This document shows, one piece after another, positions 34,820 to 46,579 of a stretch of 64,000 bases of DNA (the first letter of the stretch is position 1; each line of letters opens with the position of its first letter). Made by a program: the position numbers and the translations under genes. The notes under the pieces were generated by a model, which did not search any database, was not told where the DNA came from, and saw only the letters and a list, made by a program, of their open reading frames with translations. The DNA lies in NCBI RefSeq assembly GCF_041260155.1, contig NW_027248374.1:620001-684000 (forward strand), written 5' to 3'. The stretch is from Ptychodera flava. Taxonomy: Eukaryota; Hemichordata; Enteropneusta; Ptychoderidae.

Positions 34820-36096
34820 CTAGACGCTTGTGATTGATTCTTGATCAGTTTGACAGAGGGAAGCATCATATGTACTTTGGTTGGCTGGTTTGATTGGTAC
34901 TGATGTTTGACTGGTTGTGTCGAAGTCTGGTACTGTAGCGTCATAGATGGCTTTTTCTTGTGCTGGATCAGATCTTGTAGGCTTGGATGTTTCATACGTT
35001 TTCTTCCAAATACGGAAACCAGGACTGCCCTCTAAGTCATACCCTTCATCAATCCTTTTTCTGTATTTTTCTTTTTCTGGAGTCAGCATGACCTCTTCCA
35101 CCATATCGAGTAACGTACTTGTACTATTATTGTTGACCTCATCTTGGTGTCTGCTTGTACTTTCAACTTGCCTTTCTTGTGTGTTTGAACCTTCGAAGGT
35201 TGTCGAAGGAGCAGAAGGGAATCTGGAATCTGTGAGCGATCAACAGGATATATCCCTGATTTCAGGAAGCCTGTGGTGATGTTCTTCATTGTCACGCTGC
35301 GTTGCCAGGCTGGGCGAAATACTCTTGTGAAGTTCTTCTTTGTTACTTCCAGACCATAAAGTAACAGCTTGCCCCCTCAACACTGCCTGCCAGTGGGTTC
35401 CAAGATTTCGGAGCACTTTTGAGAGGGAAAAGGTAGTATGGTGGGATGGATGATCCAGCAGCACTAATACATGCCAAAACTGTTAGCTGGCTTTACTATT
35501 TGCAGTGATTTGTGGAATGGCAGTAGTACTCTTAGCAGGACCAAGTACCTTACTACCAGTTTTCACCTGCATACTGAATCCGGACTCATCACTATTCCAG
35601 ATTTGACCTGGCTTATCTAGTAGTTCATGATCAGAAATGAACTGTTCATAATCAGTAAACCACTTATCAACATCAGACTTTGACACTTTTGCTCGTTTAA
35701 GGTCAAGCTTTCTGGTGCTGACAAGCTTCACTCCTGGATTTCTCTGCAGAAATTGACGGTACCATTTATCACCTGGCAGGTTTGGAGGGTTATTTTTCTT
35801 CAACATAGTCTCTCTCTGGTCCTTGTCAAGAATTAATTTGACGTTGTGAAGAAGGTGTTTTTACTTACACCAAATCCTCACTGCCCTATGTTGATGACCC
35901 ACTTTGCCGGTTTTTGCTGCTCTACAGATGTCAAACTTGGGGGCGGTCCGCTACGTCTACCCATTTCAACTTTACCAGTGACCCGATCACTTAGCGTAGA
36001 TCTATTTACACCCCATTTTGATGCTGCCTTTCTAAAAGACATTTTGTTATGAACCCTGTCATGCATAGCTCTGGCAAAAGCCTTCTGTCTGTCCAT
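34820..36096 (-). pseudogene. Pogo/Tigger-like (jerky-type) DDE transposase, decayed
   Basis: Transposase of a Tc1/mariner-superfamily pogo element. The N-terminal segment (36096-35881) starts MDRQKAFARAMHDRV and holds the psq-type helix-turn-helix FRKAASKWGVNRSTLSDRVTGKV. A second segment (35806-35483) has NPPNLPGDKWYRQFLQRNPGV, the CENP-B-like DNA-binding part, then IWNSDESGFSMQV, the first catalytic Asp with its usual DE-G-F context. A third (35464-35240) has VLLDHPSHH, the second catalytic Asp block, and THWQAVLRG. Later pieces carry TGFLKSGIYPVDRSQIP and the C-terminal EEGYDLEGSPGFRIW-like segment (35104-34820). The stretch between the first and second Asp blocks is much shorter than in the family, so an internal deletion is likely. 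At least three frame changes separate the pieces. No terminal repeats were found. Confidence 0.85.
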
Positions 36097-36099
36097 TTT

Positions 36100-37650
36100 G
36101 GAAGGCGTACCTGTCAGCTTACATCCAGTTGTTTATCTGAACTGAATTACAAAGAGAAAACTATTTTCAGAGAGTGACATCCAATAGTAAAAAAAACATA
36201 AATTATTCATGATCTTTCACGTATGCTATCAATTGTAATTGTAATTTTACTTATTGTACTTACCAGGTCAGTGTTGTTCTTTGTATAATTTCACAAACAC
36301 AGCAATACTTCGCAGTAAAAATTATGACTGTGAGAATGAAAGTGATAAATATTGAATGGCTATTAAATATGATATGATAATGAATTGATAAAAGTTCAGT
36401 AATAACATACTGTTCTATTCATTCTTACCAATCATTAAGTTAAATTGTTATTTTCATGTTTATTCCTATGTTATATGGGCCAATCAAATGAAAGTTAATT
36501 GTGTCAGGTAACCCGACAGGCCCAAAAAAACCACCGTCCCTTGACTGGCCTCTTTTTCAAAGATTTTATTACATTAAATTTTGCTAAATTTCGGCCGTTT
36601 TGCAAGTTTTTGCAACTAAAAGTCGATTCATAAAGTTTTCGCCGACCTGTAACAGTTCTGGACAAAACTGGGCAAGACATTCATACGGTAAATATACGTG
36701 ACAATCGCGCCACTTCTTTTGACCGATTATTGGGCAACGATGGCACTTACGGTAAACTGATATTGAAGTAAAGAAAGGGCGCCAATCCAAGAAAGAGACA
36801 TGCGTTTACGTTGACAAGAAAGTAAAAAACAACTTGCAAGTAGTTTTGGCGGTGAAACTTAACAAACGTTTTAAAACGACAATCTGAAAGGGGCCTCATC
36901 ATCCTAACTACCGTAAAATGCGCAGTAAGAATGCAAAACTATTGTGTACGCACCTCACAAATCTCCCGATTGTCCGCTCACAAAAGCAGCTAGCCGGCTG
37001 AAACAAGGTCACACGCTGGATGGAAATACCCATGAGACATTGCGAATCTGAAATTACACTTCCGTATCGCGAGAAATGTTTGAGACGCGTGAAGACGGAA
37101 CGAGACCGGATAGTGGTACTGACCGAAAACTAGCGAAGGGGGTGTATTCTGAACGATCTGTGTAGGTACACGATTTATATTTCGCTGGACTTCAAGCCAG
37201 AGTCTAGGAATCACAGCGATATATGGGGTTTGGTTGTCTTAGCCAGAATAAACTGGTACGCGATTTTGAAATTGTGTTTTGACAGAGTGGCCACACAACT
37301 GTTCGACATTATGACAGAATACAGCGCGGGAGTTTGACACAGAATGGCGTACGTAACGAAGGACGCATGTGGAGGTTGCCAGGAAATACAATTTTACTGA
37401 TGGCGCGCTGGCCGCTGATTGGCTAATGAGAGGAGGAAAAATATTATGGTTTAGCGTCTCCATTTTTGGAGCTGACCCGGACTGGTCATGTTCAAGCTCA
37501 GGATTATTTGTCGATCAAATTTCAGTAAATTTACCTTACCTAGATGAAATTTTGTCTATAGGCTGAAATTTCGCCGAAGTTTGACAAAATTACATCGATT
37601 TTTCAGGTTCATATGCGACATTTTTTAGTTTTGAGTGCAGACAGAAATAA
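36100..37650. other. No supported gene; second copy of the direct repeat
   Basis: No coding pattern. The block 37255-37312 repeats 31189-31243 in the same direction with few differences. The rest is unexplained. Confidence 0.45.
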
Positions 37651-37684
37651 GTTTTGAGGCAACATGGCTGCGACCCCATGTTGA

Positions 37685-37745
37685 CCCCCAGCCCTGCGTA
37701 CGATGCTATGTGCTACAGCTAACACACAGCATCGTACGCAGGGCC
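37685..37745. repeat. Foldback repeat CCTGCGTACGATGCT
   Basis: Two inverted arms, ccctgcgtacgatgct and agcatcgtacgcaggg, separated by about 22 bp. Related blocks lie at 37935-38008 and 42410-42478. Confidence 0.85.
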
Positions 37746-37934
37746 AGCGAGAGAGTTGCCGACATCGACGGTTATTTACGAGAAGTGAATAAAAGACTGT
37801 CATTTTTGGAAGCGATCGAGTAGCTGAGGTAGGCTGGATACGACTTGGGCCCAAGAACGCTGAATTTCGGCAGTAATTTGGCTTTTTACGTCAAGTCCCA
37901 AAATGGATTTGAAGTCACCGACCCAACGTACGGG

Positions 37935-38008
37935 TCTTTGCAGGGCTGTGGTGAGCGGAGGCGGTTAGCTGTAGCGGAACACACAGCATCGTACGCAGGG
38001 CTAGTTGA
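37935..38008. repeat. Foldback repeat, related copy
   Basis: Reads tgcagggctgtggtgagcggaggcgg, then acacagcatcgtacgcagggct. The arms are partly complementary, and the right arm equals that at 37730. Confidence 0.75.
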
Positions 38009-40711
38009 CCCCCAAGTGAAAATGTGTTCGCGATCAAATCTTCCTATATTTTTTTCAGAATTTTCAACAAAATCATTGCTTCTTACATCTTTTGTAAAAT
38101 ATAAAATACTAAAATAAAACTGCGATGTGCCATGTCTCCAGATTTCTAAAATATCGTTCGTTGACCTCACAAAACTTCGTGCACCATCCAGGACCAAACG
38201 CACTACAAATCTGTCTTGACGTCATCATCTCCTTACATGGTAATCGGCATACCGTATTTTTTAGCAAAGGGGACACAGAATACGTCGGAGTATTCAGTTT
38301 CAAAACGTATTACATTGTGTGATGTTGTCAAAAAAAAGTCATGTTACTGCAGTGGTATAAATTACAAAACACAAAAGTTCAAATCAGTTTATTTTGGACT
38401 GGCTTTACCCAACATTTCATATTGTTTCTTATGCCAGATTTGACCACGTGCTTACTGGCGACCCCTTTTCATGCAAATTTTGTGTCAAATGATGTGTTCC
38501 CTGGAAAAACAAACGTACGATTTCTAAATGAAGGAGGCGAAATTTGCCCTCAAGACTCGAAACCACCCCTTTTGGGGTGTACCTAGCTATTTTTAACGAG
38601 CTTCTCGAATCTGCAGCTCTATTTCGAAATGATGGTCTGGTTTTTCTCAGCTCAAGGATAAGTGTTCTCCATCGCTGTGGGCATTACTATTCTCAACCTG
38701 GGGTACAGTTTCCAGTCGTAATGTTTTTCATTGTGTCCGGATATAAAACCTTTCCTTTTCAAACTTTCTCTTTGATTAACACTAATCCACATCTTGTCAG
38801 TGATTAAACATGTTTCAAGTTTAAATGTTAAATTCTGGTCTCGAGCCCTCCTGTTCGACCAAACCGAAATTACCCCTCTCACTTTGGCTCGTCCTGTGGG
38901 TGTAGCAAGGGTCGTGCCATCGCCTAGTAAACGGAGGGTGCATTAATTGTTGCATTTCGATGCACATTTTGATTATATTCAGAAGATTTTGTGGCAAAAA
39001 CTCAGATAGAGAAGCATTTATATCCACATCTCACTTATTCAAGACTGGCTGAGAGCAGCACTTCCATTCAGTTAACATCATTACGCCATTTATTATGCCA
39101 AGAAAGATGAAGCCAATACATTTTGCCCTCCGGTCCGAGTCCGACATGCTATACCTTACAGTTTTTTCCCACGGAATGAAAACAAATGTACTTGGGCTGA
39201 GGCCCAAGTACAATAATAATAATAATAATAATAACAGAACAGTTCCTAGAGGCTTTCGGACCTGTGGTCTCGGAACCCTAATGAGACAACAACATTTCGT
39301 TCGTTTCTAAGGAAATCATATAGCAAGTATTTCTTTCGCTGGTGCAAACTCTACGAAATATTATGATATCAAAGATGTTTGCAATGATAGTTTACAAGGT
39401 TCCCTGTCTAAATTCGCGAACATTATCAAGAATATCTAAAAAATGTTCGTTTCCAACACCTGTTCTACACGTACGCGACGTCTGGTTATCACGTAAAGAA
39501 GCTATCGTACTGAAGTTGGAACGTAATTACGTGTAAGTAAACTTCTCTATAACGATCAATTTCCACACAGAGATCGAAGCGCAATGGGGAAGCAGTGCTG
39601 CGCGGATAAGTTGAACCAAGCTAGAGGTTTCCGAGTCGTTGACCACGCGCCCACCCAACTCTGCTACAGGCAAATTTTAATATTCCAAACTGGGACTTCT
39701 TTCAGTCCTGCACGTGCCAAACTGGCTCAACAAACATTGCGGAAATAGCAGATTTTGATAGGAGCTATCTAGCTATCTAGATCAAAATTTCCGTACACTC
39801 GTAAAATTAATACATTATACACAAGTAAATATAATAAATATTCTGTTAAAACTTTGATAATTGCGTCTGCAAAGCAGACAGCCATTGGGGTATACATTTT
39901 GAATCATCGATTCACATCCATGTAACCTAGAGCAAGATCTATATTTTGCAAGTGTTTACGTATTCGACTATCGATATTGAAAACTAGTGTATAATCTTTT
40001 TTTTTCCAAGTACCGGTATTATATATTAAAAATGTATATCATGGAAAACGCGCAATACCCAAAAAGTTGGTGTAATCCGTCGCCTGTGGCAGAGATTAGT
40101 GTAGCTACTGCTGAGACTCCCTAGCGATGTTTTAATTTTCCACACCGCTACAATCTCTGTGTGGAGACTGTATAACGATATGTTACCGGCAGACATGGAG
40201 ATAATAGCGAGTGAATAGAAATGACGGTGACAGGTTTAAAAAATTCACAGTACTGGCAAAAAATCTCCAGTGCGTGCTGCTGCTGCTAATGTGTCACCAA
40301 TCTGCCACGACGCGGTTTGTAAATTATACTTGGTATATACACTCCCAGAAAACAACGTTGACGATGTGAAATATACAATTTTGTTGAAAAGCTCATAAAA
40401 CGGCCACTCCGGCGATCTTTTTCTACTTGGTCGGTCGATACTATTTGGGTGGCATTTGTTAAATGGAGCAGGAGCATGTCTGCTTGGTTATGTTTGAATT
40501 TGGAGCTTGGCAACGAAAAGCATGCGCGTATTCAGCGTTCCATTCGATCCAACTTCCCGTTTATTTTAAATAATGAGCAGTGTTTGTTTGCCCATATCAT
40601 GAATATATAAGCGTCCACTACGTTACGGACGTCCTCGAGACATGTTTTCCAAGATCTTCATACCTTCTCCTTTTTCATTTACATCTCTATCTTTCCGATG
40701 TTGACCAACCC
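38009..40711. other. No supported gene; one hairpin with an AAT run
   Basis: No coding pattern. At 39187-39210 GTACTTGGGC-TGAG-GCCCAAGTAC is a perfect 10-bp stem with a 4-nt loop, followed directly by (AAT)n to 39236. Confidence 0.55.
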
Positions 40712-41002
40712 TTGGTAATCCACGGATTAGCATAATTAGTTGTGTTGACTAATTAATTACAAGATGTATATATGACAGATAAGCGTCCATGTAAGGGGGT
40801 AAAATGAATAAAGAGTCAAGAGGCTTGGTTAGGTTATACGTATAAGTATACCCATTTATTTATTTACTCCGATCAGTCAGAGCATGAAGACACAGTCTCT
40901 CTATCCATAGAGGGACTGTACGAAGAAAAGGAGAGGAATTGATAGAGAAAAACAGTGAAAAAAAAACTCAACAATAAGCTTATCAATAGTGTCTGGGCCG
41001 CC
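40712..41002 (+). repeat. Dispersed repeat copy, pair with 22845-23103
   Basis: Plus-strand copy of the repeat at 22845-23103, from aatccacggattagcataatt to gggccgcctgtgg. It lies upstream of the Ty3/gypsy remnant in the same direction and could be its long terminal repeat, but no second copy downstream was found. Confidence 0.65.
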
Positions 41003-41590
41003 TGTGGTGTGTATTGGCGTGTGCCAGCATAGCAGAGTCCCTGGTCCACTGAGATACAGTTTTAGCAGAACTGAATTTGCTGATCAACTTAATATTGGTT
41101 CAGACGTTGCCGTGTGTACAGAGTTGATAAACCAGAGATGGGAAGTTTGACTGTCAGCACTGTCAAGGAGCAGACTTCCAGTGGATAAAAGTCAACCATC
41201 GCCAGTAGAAGACCAGTTCACAGTCAATGGTGGACAATTAAGAAGACAAAAGAACTTTTGTGGGAAGTGAACTTAATTGAACTTTGCCGTGGACACTATC
41301 ATTGTAAAGAGAGAGCTAGCTGAAAGCTCAAAACCTTTATATGACTTTAACATTTCTAGAAAATGTCTGTGTGCAGAAAATTTTCATTCTTTTTGTTTCA
41401 GTGTCCAATTAATCTTTAATTTTGCATGGGAAGATACACCCTGTTAAAGCAAAAGACTGTAAGTACTAATATCAAAACCTTTTGAAACTAAATCTTAAAG
41501 ATCTATAGATGGCTTGTTATCCCCGAGTTAACGACTCTTAACTAAGTACCAGTACCTTTGTAAATCGTACGACAGGAAATCTGCATTCCT
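41003..41590. other. No recognisable feature
   Basis: No coding pattern or tandem structure. It may be leader sequence of the element that follows. Confidence 0.4.
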
Positions 41591-42409
41591 GCGATTGTGC
41601 AATTGTGTATCTTTTCATTAGAGGTAAAAGTCAAAAGCAAGAAGCCGTTGGTAACACTCGCATTAAATTACGAAATTTACACTAGTTTGTGTGGGGTTCA
41701 GCATAACAGGTGGTTGATACCATTACATTGTAGGGGTGACCAAGTAAATGTATATCATTTACTACAGCTGTGTGCGAGGGGAGCTATTGAGTGATCTTCT
41801 GTCCGATAGCGATACTGAAGTATGTTTTCCCAGTATGTCAGAAGTCAATGATGAACCGAAAGTTAAGACAGAGCCTAATGATAACTAGAAAGCATTTGCA
41901 AGCAAAAGCGAAGTTCCAGAGACCAGAGCAGCGGAAGTAAAGAGATGTGTGACGAAGATTGGTGCAGACTGAAAGAGTGCTTGGGATTATAATATGCAAG
42001 CACGTACCTATAGTGAGGGCTGATATGACAACAGAATACAACTAAAAGCAAGGCAGTCCAGGGAAATAGAGTACACAGATTACAAATGCCTACATGCACG
42101 GTAAAAACACAACAGAAACATACGGGGGCGACAACGCACGGAAATGTATATCAGACGAGAGGAGACATCGGACCTAGGCCATTGAACTTAAAAACCAAGG
42201 CAACATGTATTTTCACTTGATTAAAAGCAATTAAAGCTTCATCTGTTAAGAGTTTTTACCAGTGACAAAACAATTTTCATTGCTATGTCGCTGTTTTCAC
42301 AAGATACTGACTGTTTGATCTTGGAAAGTTTAGTTTTTTTACCATGCCTTTACATGCAGCCAACGCATGCCGGTGCGGTGATAGACAGTTCACTATGAAT
42401 GCCTTGCTC

Positions 42410-42478
42410 TGCATGGCAGGGCTGTGTGTTACCAGCGTTAAACGCCTCCTCCCACCACAGCCCTGCAGACTGATATAA
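42410..42478. repeat. Foldback repeat, third copy
   Basis: Reads ggcagggctgtgtgttaccagcg, then ttaaacgcctcctcccaccacagccctgcag. The arms agggctgtg and cacagccct are complementary. It lies inside the gypsy remnant. Confidence 0.75.
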
Positions 42479-42977
42479 AAAAAATGCTGGCAGCTCCTCA
42501 GAAATACGGCCGACGGTTTCTGCGCCGAAACAGCCAATTTTGAATACAAATTTTGCATTGATCTTCGTTTTCGAGCACACCAACCTCGCCTAGGTACACG
42601 ATGTGCCCAGCCGCGCTTGTAAACTTACGCAAAGCCTCTTTTTTCTATGCGTTTGTATCCGCCGCCATTTGTTAATCTCATTCAACCCATGAGCACTCGG
42701 GCGAAAACCAGCGTGACAGTATAGCGCCACGTAAAGCGAGTATTTAGAGAAAATAAAAAGCAAAAAGCAACAAAAAAAAAGTGAAAGAAAGCTAGCATTA
42801 TTAATAGCTGAACGCAATTTGATATTTGTCCAAGGCAAAATAAAAAATAAATACTAAACAAACAAGAAATGCCCGTAAAACCTGTCCGAGCTGAGCGATG
42901 ACGTCATTAGCGTATCGCAATGCATTCTGGGTAATGAAGGTAAAATTTGTATATAGCATGTTCTATGGTAGTAATAC

Positions 42978-43013
42978 GAGAAAGAAAGAAAGAAAGAAAA
43001 AAGAAAGAAAGAA

Positions 43014-43060
<47 letters not shown>

Positions 43061-43105
43061 GAAAGAAAGAAAGAAAGAAGAAGAAAGAAAGAAAGAAAGC
43101 AAGAA
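42978..43105 (+). repeat. (GAAA)n microsatellite
   Basis: About 30 GAAA/AAGA units with a few interruptions. Confidence 0.97.
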
Positions 43106-44952
43106 GGAAAGTGAGCAAAAACTAACAGTTCCAGAGCTGGTCTCTGGAACTAATTATGGTGCGACAAGTGGTTTAAGTGGAAGAGAGTTAAATGAATACC
43201 TCCAGCATAAAAAAGAAATTCTTCAGGTCAAATTGACTATGTTTATACAAGAACGGGTAAATCATGATCAGCATTTATAATTAGAATGCATACGTATAAA
43301 TGCAGAAAAACAAAAACATGAACAGGAAAAAGAAAAGCATCGTTGAGAACTGCATGCAGAAAAGGAAAACGCAAGCAGAAAAAAGAAAGTCGCAAACAGA
43401 AAAAAGAAAGTCACAAGCAGGAACTGCAGGATAAAAGAGAAAGAACGAACACAATTTGAAAATTCAAGAAATGGACTTGAGAGCAAAGGAAAAGTCGCAT
43501 GACAACGATCATAAGTTCAACGATTGGTCTGCTAAACTCCCCAGTTCAAAAGACGACGATGTTGACACACAATTGCACACACTCGAGAGGTAGACGAGGG
43601 TACAGTTGGCCTAAAAGGATTTGGCCAAAGAAATTAGCTCCGACTGTAGTTGGTAAGGCCCAGGAGGCACATTCTTGTTTGAAGAAGAGTAAGCCCTTGA
43701 TTATGACAAGATCAAGGTGGCCATACTTAGGAAATTTAGAGTTTGCAAACCTACAGATGAAGAGACATTTTGTCTATGGAATGATATTGTTTGCCGTTAC
43801 TTTTGACTGTTGGATAGAAACAAGTAGGATTCTATCCTAAGTGGTGACAAAAAAGTATAAAAGGGTGCGTAAACTATTTATAATTGAGCAATTAGTTGAG
43901 AGCCTGCCCAAACAAATGCAAACAAGGTTGAAGAGAAGGGATCCTGAAAACCTTAAAGAATTGGTAAAATTTGGTGACACAGATATATCTGCTCATTCTT
44001 GCACTGCTAGCGATCAGACCCAGTTGAAGAGGGGTTTCAAAAGTTTTAACAATAAAAGTAAGCAGCAAGGGTGAGGGAAAGAAGTCTGATAACTCATTCC
44101 AGAGCAGTAAGAAGTCCTCAGCCCTCAGCCGCATGTTATGCTCGTGGGAAAACTGGTCATTTGGCAAGAAATTGTTCTGAACAAAATCGGATAAAAAGAA
44201 GGTTCAACAAAGACAAAGGTCGTCGGCCATGTCAGAAGTCAGGATGACAAGGGCTATGACATTTGGGCTGAATTTGGCAATGAGTTTCTACTCGGGAGAA
44301 ATACTTACATCAGTTGTTGAGACTGGAAACAAGTGAGTATTCAGAGGGACACTGGTTGTTGTTAAACTTTGGTAAAGCCAGAGGTCGTACAACGATCTAA
44401 CTATTTGCCTGGCGAGACTCGCAATATTAGTTTTGCAGAAGAAACAGTGCACAAGGCGCCTGTTGTCAAAGCCCAGATTAAAAGTTAGATTTTCACTAGA
44501 CCTTAACGTATGGGGTATGGAAAGGTCTACCCAAGGACGTTCTGCCAGGTATGGATGCACTTGCCTTGCAGGATTACCGTGCGTTAGTGGTTACAAGGCA
44601 TCAAAAGAAAGTGCAAGATGAGCACGATGCTATTGTTAAACAAAATGAAATGGCTTCTGGCGTGAGAGCAATACCTGTTGAGGAATTGCCAACTCTCAGT
44701 AAAGCGGCACAAAGTAGTGATGAATTCGATGAGGAAGTAGAATCATCTGATGAAAAGTAACAGCAGTTCAGAACATATTGACAAGGTCAATACAATCCAA
44801 GAGGCAAATGGGTCATGTGACAAACATGATGATTCACTAGGTATCTCCAGATTTTTTATGAGGACAATTCAAACAATTGTGAAGTGGATGTTGTAAACAG
44901 ATGGAGTGACTCCCATGATGCATCAGCCCTTGACGAATCATTTGATGAGAAT

Positions 44953-45312
44953 TCAAACTAGTGATAACTGACCTTTCTCTGGTTTTCTGCTTTTACAAAA
45001 AGCTTCCACTCTTTCTTTGAGGACTGCTTTACCCATCTTGTTAAATAGAGTATCGAGAAGTTTCAAGTTGTCCGCTGAAATGAACCCTCTATCTTCCAAG
45101 TGATAAAATACATCCATTGCACTTTCTAACTTTTCTGCAGGTTTTTTGTAGATTTGTTTGTCCAACAGCAACTGTTTCATTTCTTTCACATCATCCTTTA
45201 TTAGGTCCTTGTCCAGGTCATAGTATAATGAAGTCAATGGGCGAATGCCCTCCTTCAATTTTGCAATTGCTGCCATGTCATGCCAATTCAAACGACAAAT
45301 CTTCTTTATCAA
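44953..45312 (-). CDS. Death-effector-like domain, single exon or fragment
   Basis: About 119 residues on the minus strand. The pattern LTSLYYDLDKDLIKDDVKEMK, then LLDKQIYKKPAEKLESAMDVF, YHLEDRGFISADNLKLLDTLF and NKMGKAVLKERVEAF follows the six-helix death-effector fold: helix 2 with acidic and Leu residues, the L-DLF-LE-RG-ISEDNL-like helix 5 region, and the final Leu-rich helix. Such domains pair with each other in caspase-8-like and FADD-like apoptosis proteins. No ATG begins the frame (it opens with TTG after a stop), so this is probably one exon or a broken copy. A weaker frame just upstream (45325-45528) shows no known domain. Nothing nearby identifies the rest of the protein. Confidence 0.5.
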   Translation of the reverse strand: MIKKICRLNWHDMAAIAKLKEGIRPLTSLYYDLDKDLIKDDVKEMKQLLLDKQIYKKPAEKLESAMDVFYHLEDRGFISADNLKLLDTLFNKMGKAVLKERVEAFCKSRKPEKGQLSLV

Positions 45313-45329
45313 GTTGTAGACAGGTCAAA

Positions 45330-46579
45330 TTCCTCCAAGGCGATTCAAATATAGAATCCCTGTCAACAGATTCAGAAAGCCTATTTTAGATTTGTGAGTA
45401 ATGGCTTTGGACATCAAATACGCGTCAAGCAAAAACACCCCTGATTTCAAATTTTCAGATTTTGAGTTTTTACTAAATTTTGGTTCTGGACCATAAGTAG
45501 TTTGTACTCTTAAAACAGATTTGCTCAATTCATCCTATAAGTATGGATAAGAGGTCTGTTTTGTTTGACCTTTGACCCACTCAGGGTATAGATGGGACAG
45601 TTCATTGGTGCAAAATAACACAAAATCACATGGATGAAAAACAATCACTCAATGAAAATAAGAATAAAAAGTAACCAGTGAAACTAAAAGAAAATGATGT
45701 AAATTGTTGTATACAAGATAATTTTGCATTGGATTGTACCATTATTTGATAGGGGTGCTGGTATCAGTTTTAGTGTTGGATGATGGGACTGAATACTAAG
45801 GACTCACATTTTTTTCAATTTTTGGATGTGTCAATGTAATAGATTCATACAGTAATACACAATTTTAATTCAATGTGACCAATTTTTATAAGTTTGAACA
45901 TTTTGATGTTGTTTTTAGATAAGTTTACATGCTCCCATCATAATTACTTGTAGATGACCTTTGACCTTCATAACCAATATGATTGCATATTTTATATTAA
46001 AACACATCTAAGCAATATTAAATAATTAATGAAAGCTTTTAAACTTTTTGGCGTGTATGAAATATATACTAAGGCAATACGGATCACTACATTTTCAAAA
46101 GGGGGTGGGTGGGGTAGCCAATGAAATTAAAGAGGCAAAACACCTACAGCATACACTTGCCACACAAATATCATACTTAACAACACAATCACTTCAACAA
46201 GAATAAAGATCTTCACAAACAAATACTTTCTATAAAATAAATCTGTAATTTTATTGCTGTCCTGTTAACACAAAACAATTCATGGACATATATCCCTATA
46301 CCTTTACAAAGTGTGACCACAATAAGATCATGACCTTAAACATGACCTCAAAAACTATACAGTTCTTAAATTTCTTGACAAAAGATGCACATTCATTATT
46401 GAACATTCCTTAAGCTGGTGTCAAGATACACTTTTCTGCTTAGCAGATAAATGGTATGTGTAACATGTGCAGATCAACAAGATTAAAATAATGTACTCAG
46501 GAATTGCTTAAGTATAAATAACTGATTGAAAATATTCTACCTTATGTGATAGGACTGTTGAATGAGATAGATTGAAGAT
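45330..46579. other. No supported gene
   Basis: AT-rich. No coding pattern beyond a weak minus-strand frame next to the death-effector-like exon. Confidence 0.45.

Larger units (their letters stand above)
41590..44950 (+). mobile_element. Ty3/gypsy LTR retrotransposon remnant, fossil, heavily broken
   Basis: Recognisable parts are an acidic leader (about 41790-41880), a charged coiled-coil-like gag start (43130-43500), the gag core with ALDYDKIKVAIL-like and LFIIEQLVESLPKQ stretches (43690-44070), a zinc-knuckle-like segment near 44130 and a protease/spacer part (44300-44760). I saw no reverse transcriptase or integrase part. It carries many breaks and a foldback repeat plus a GAAA microsatellite inside, so it is old. 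Confidence 0.65.
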
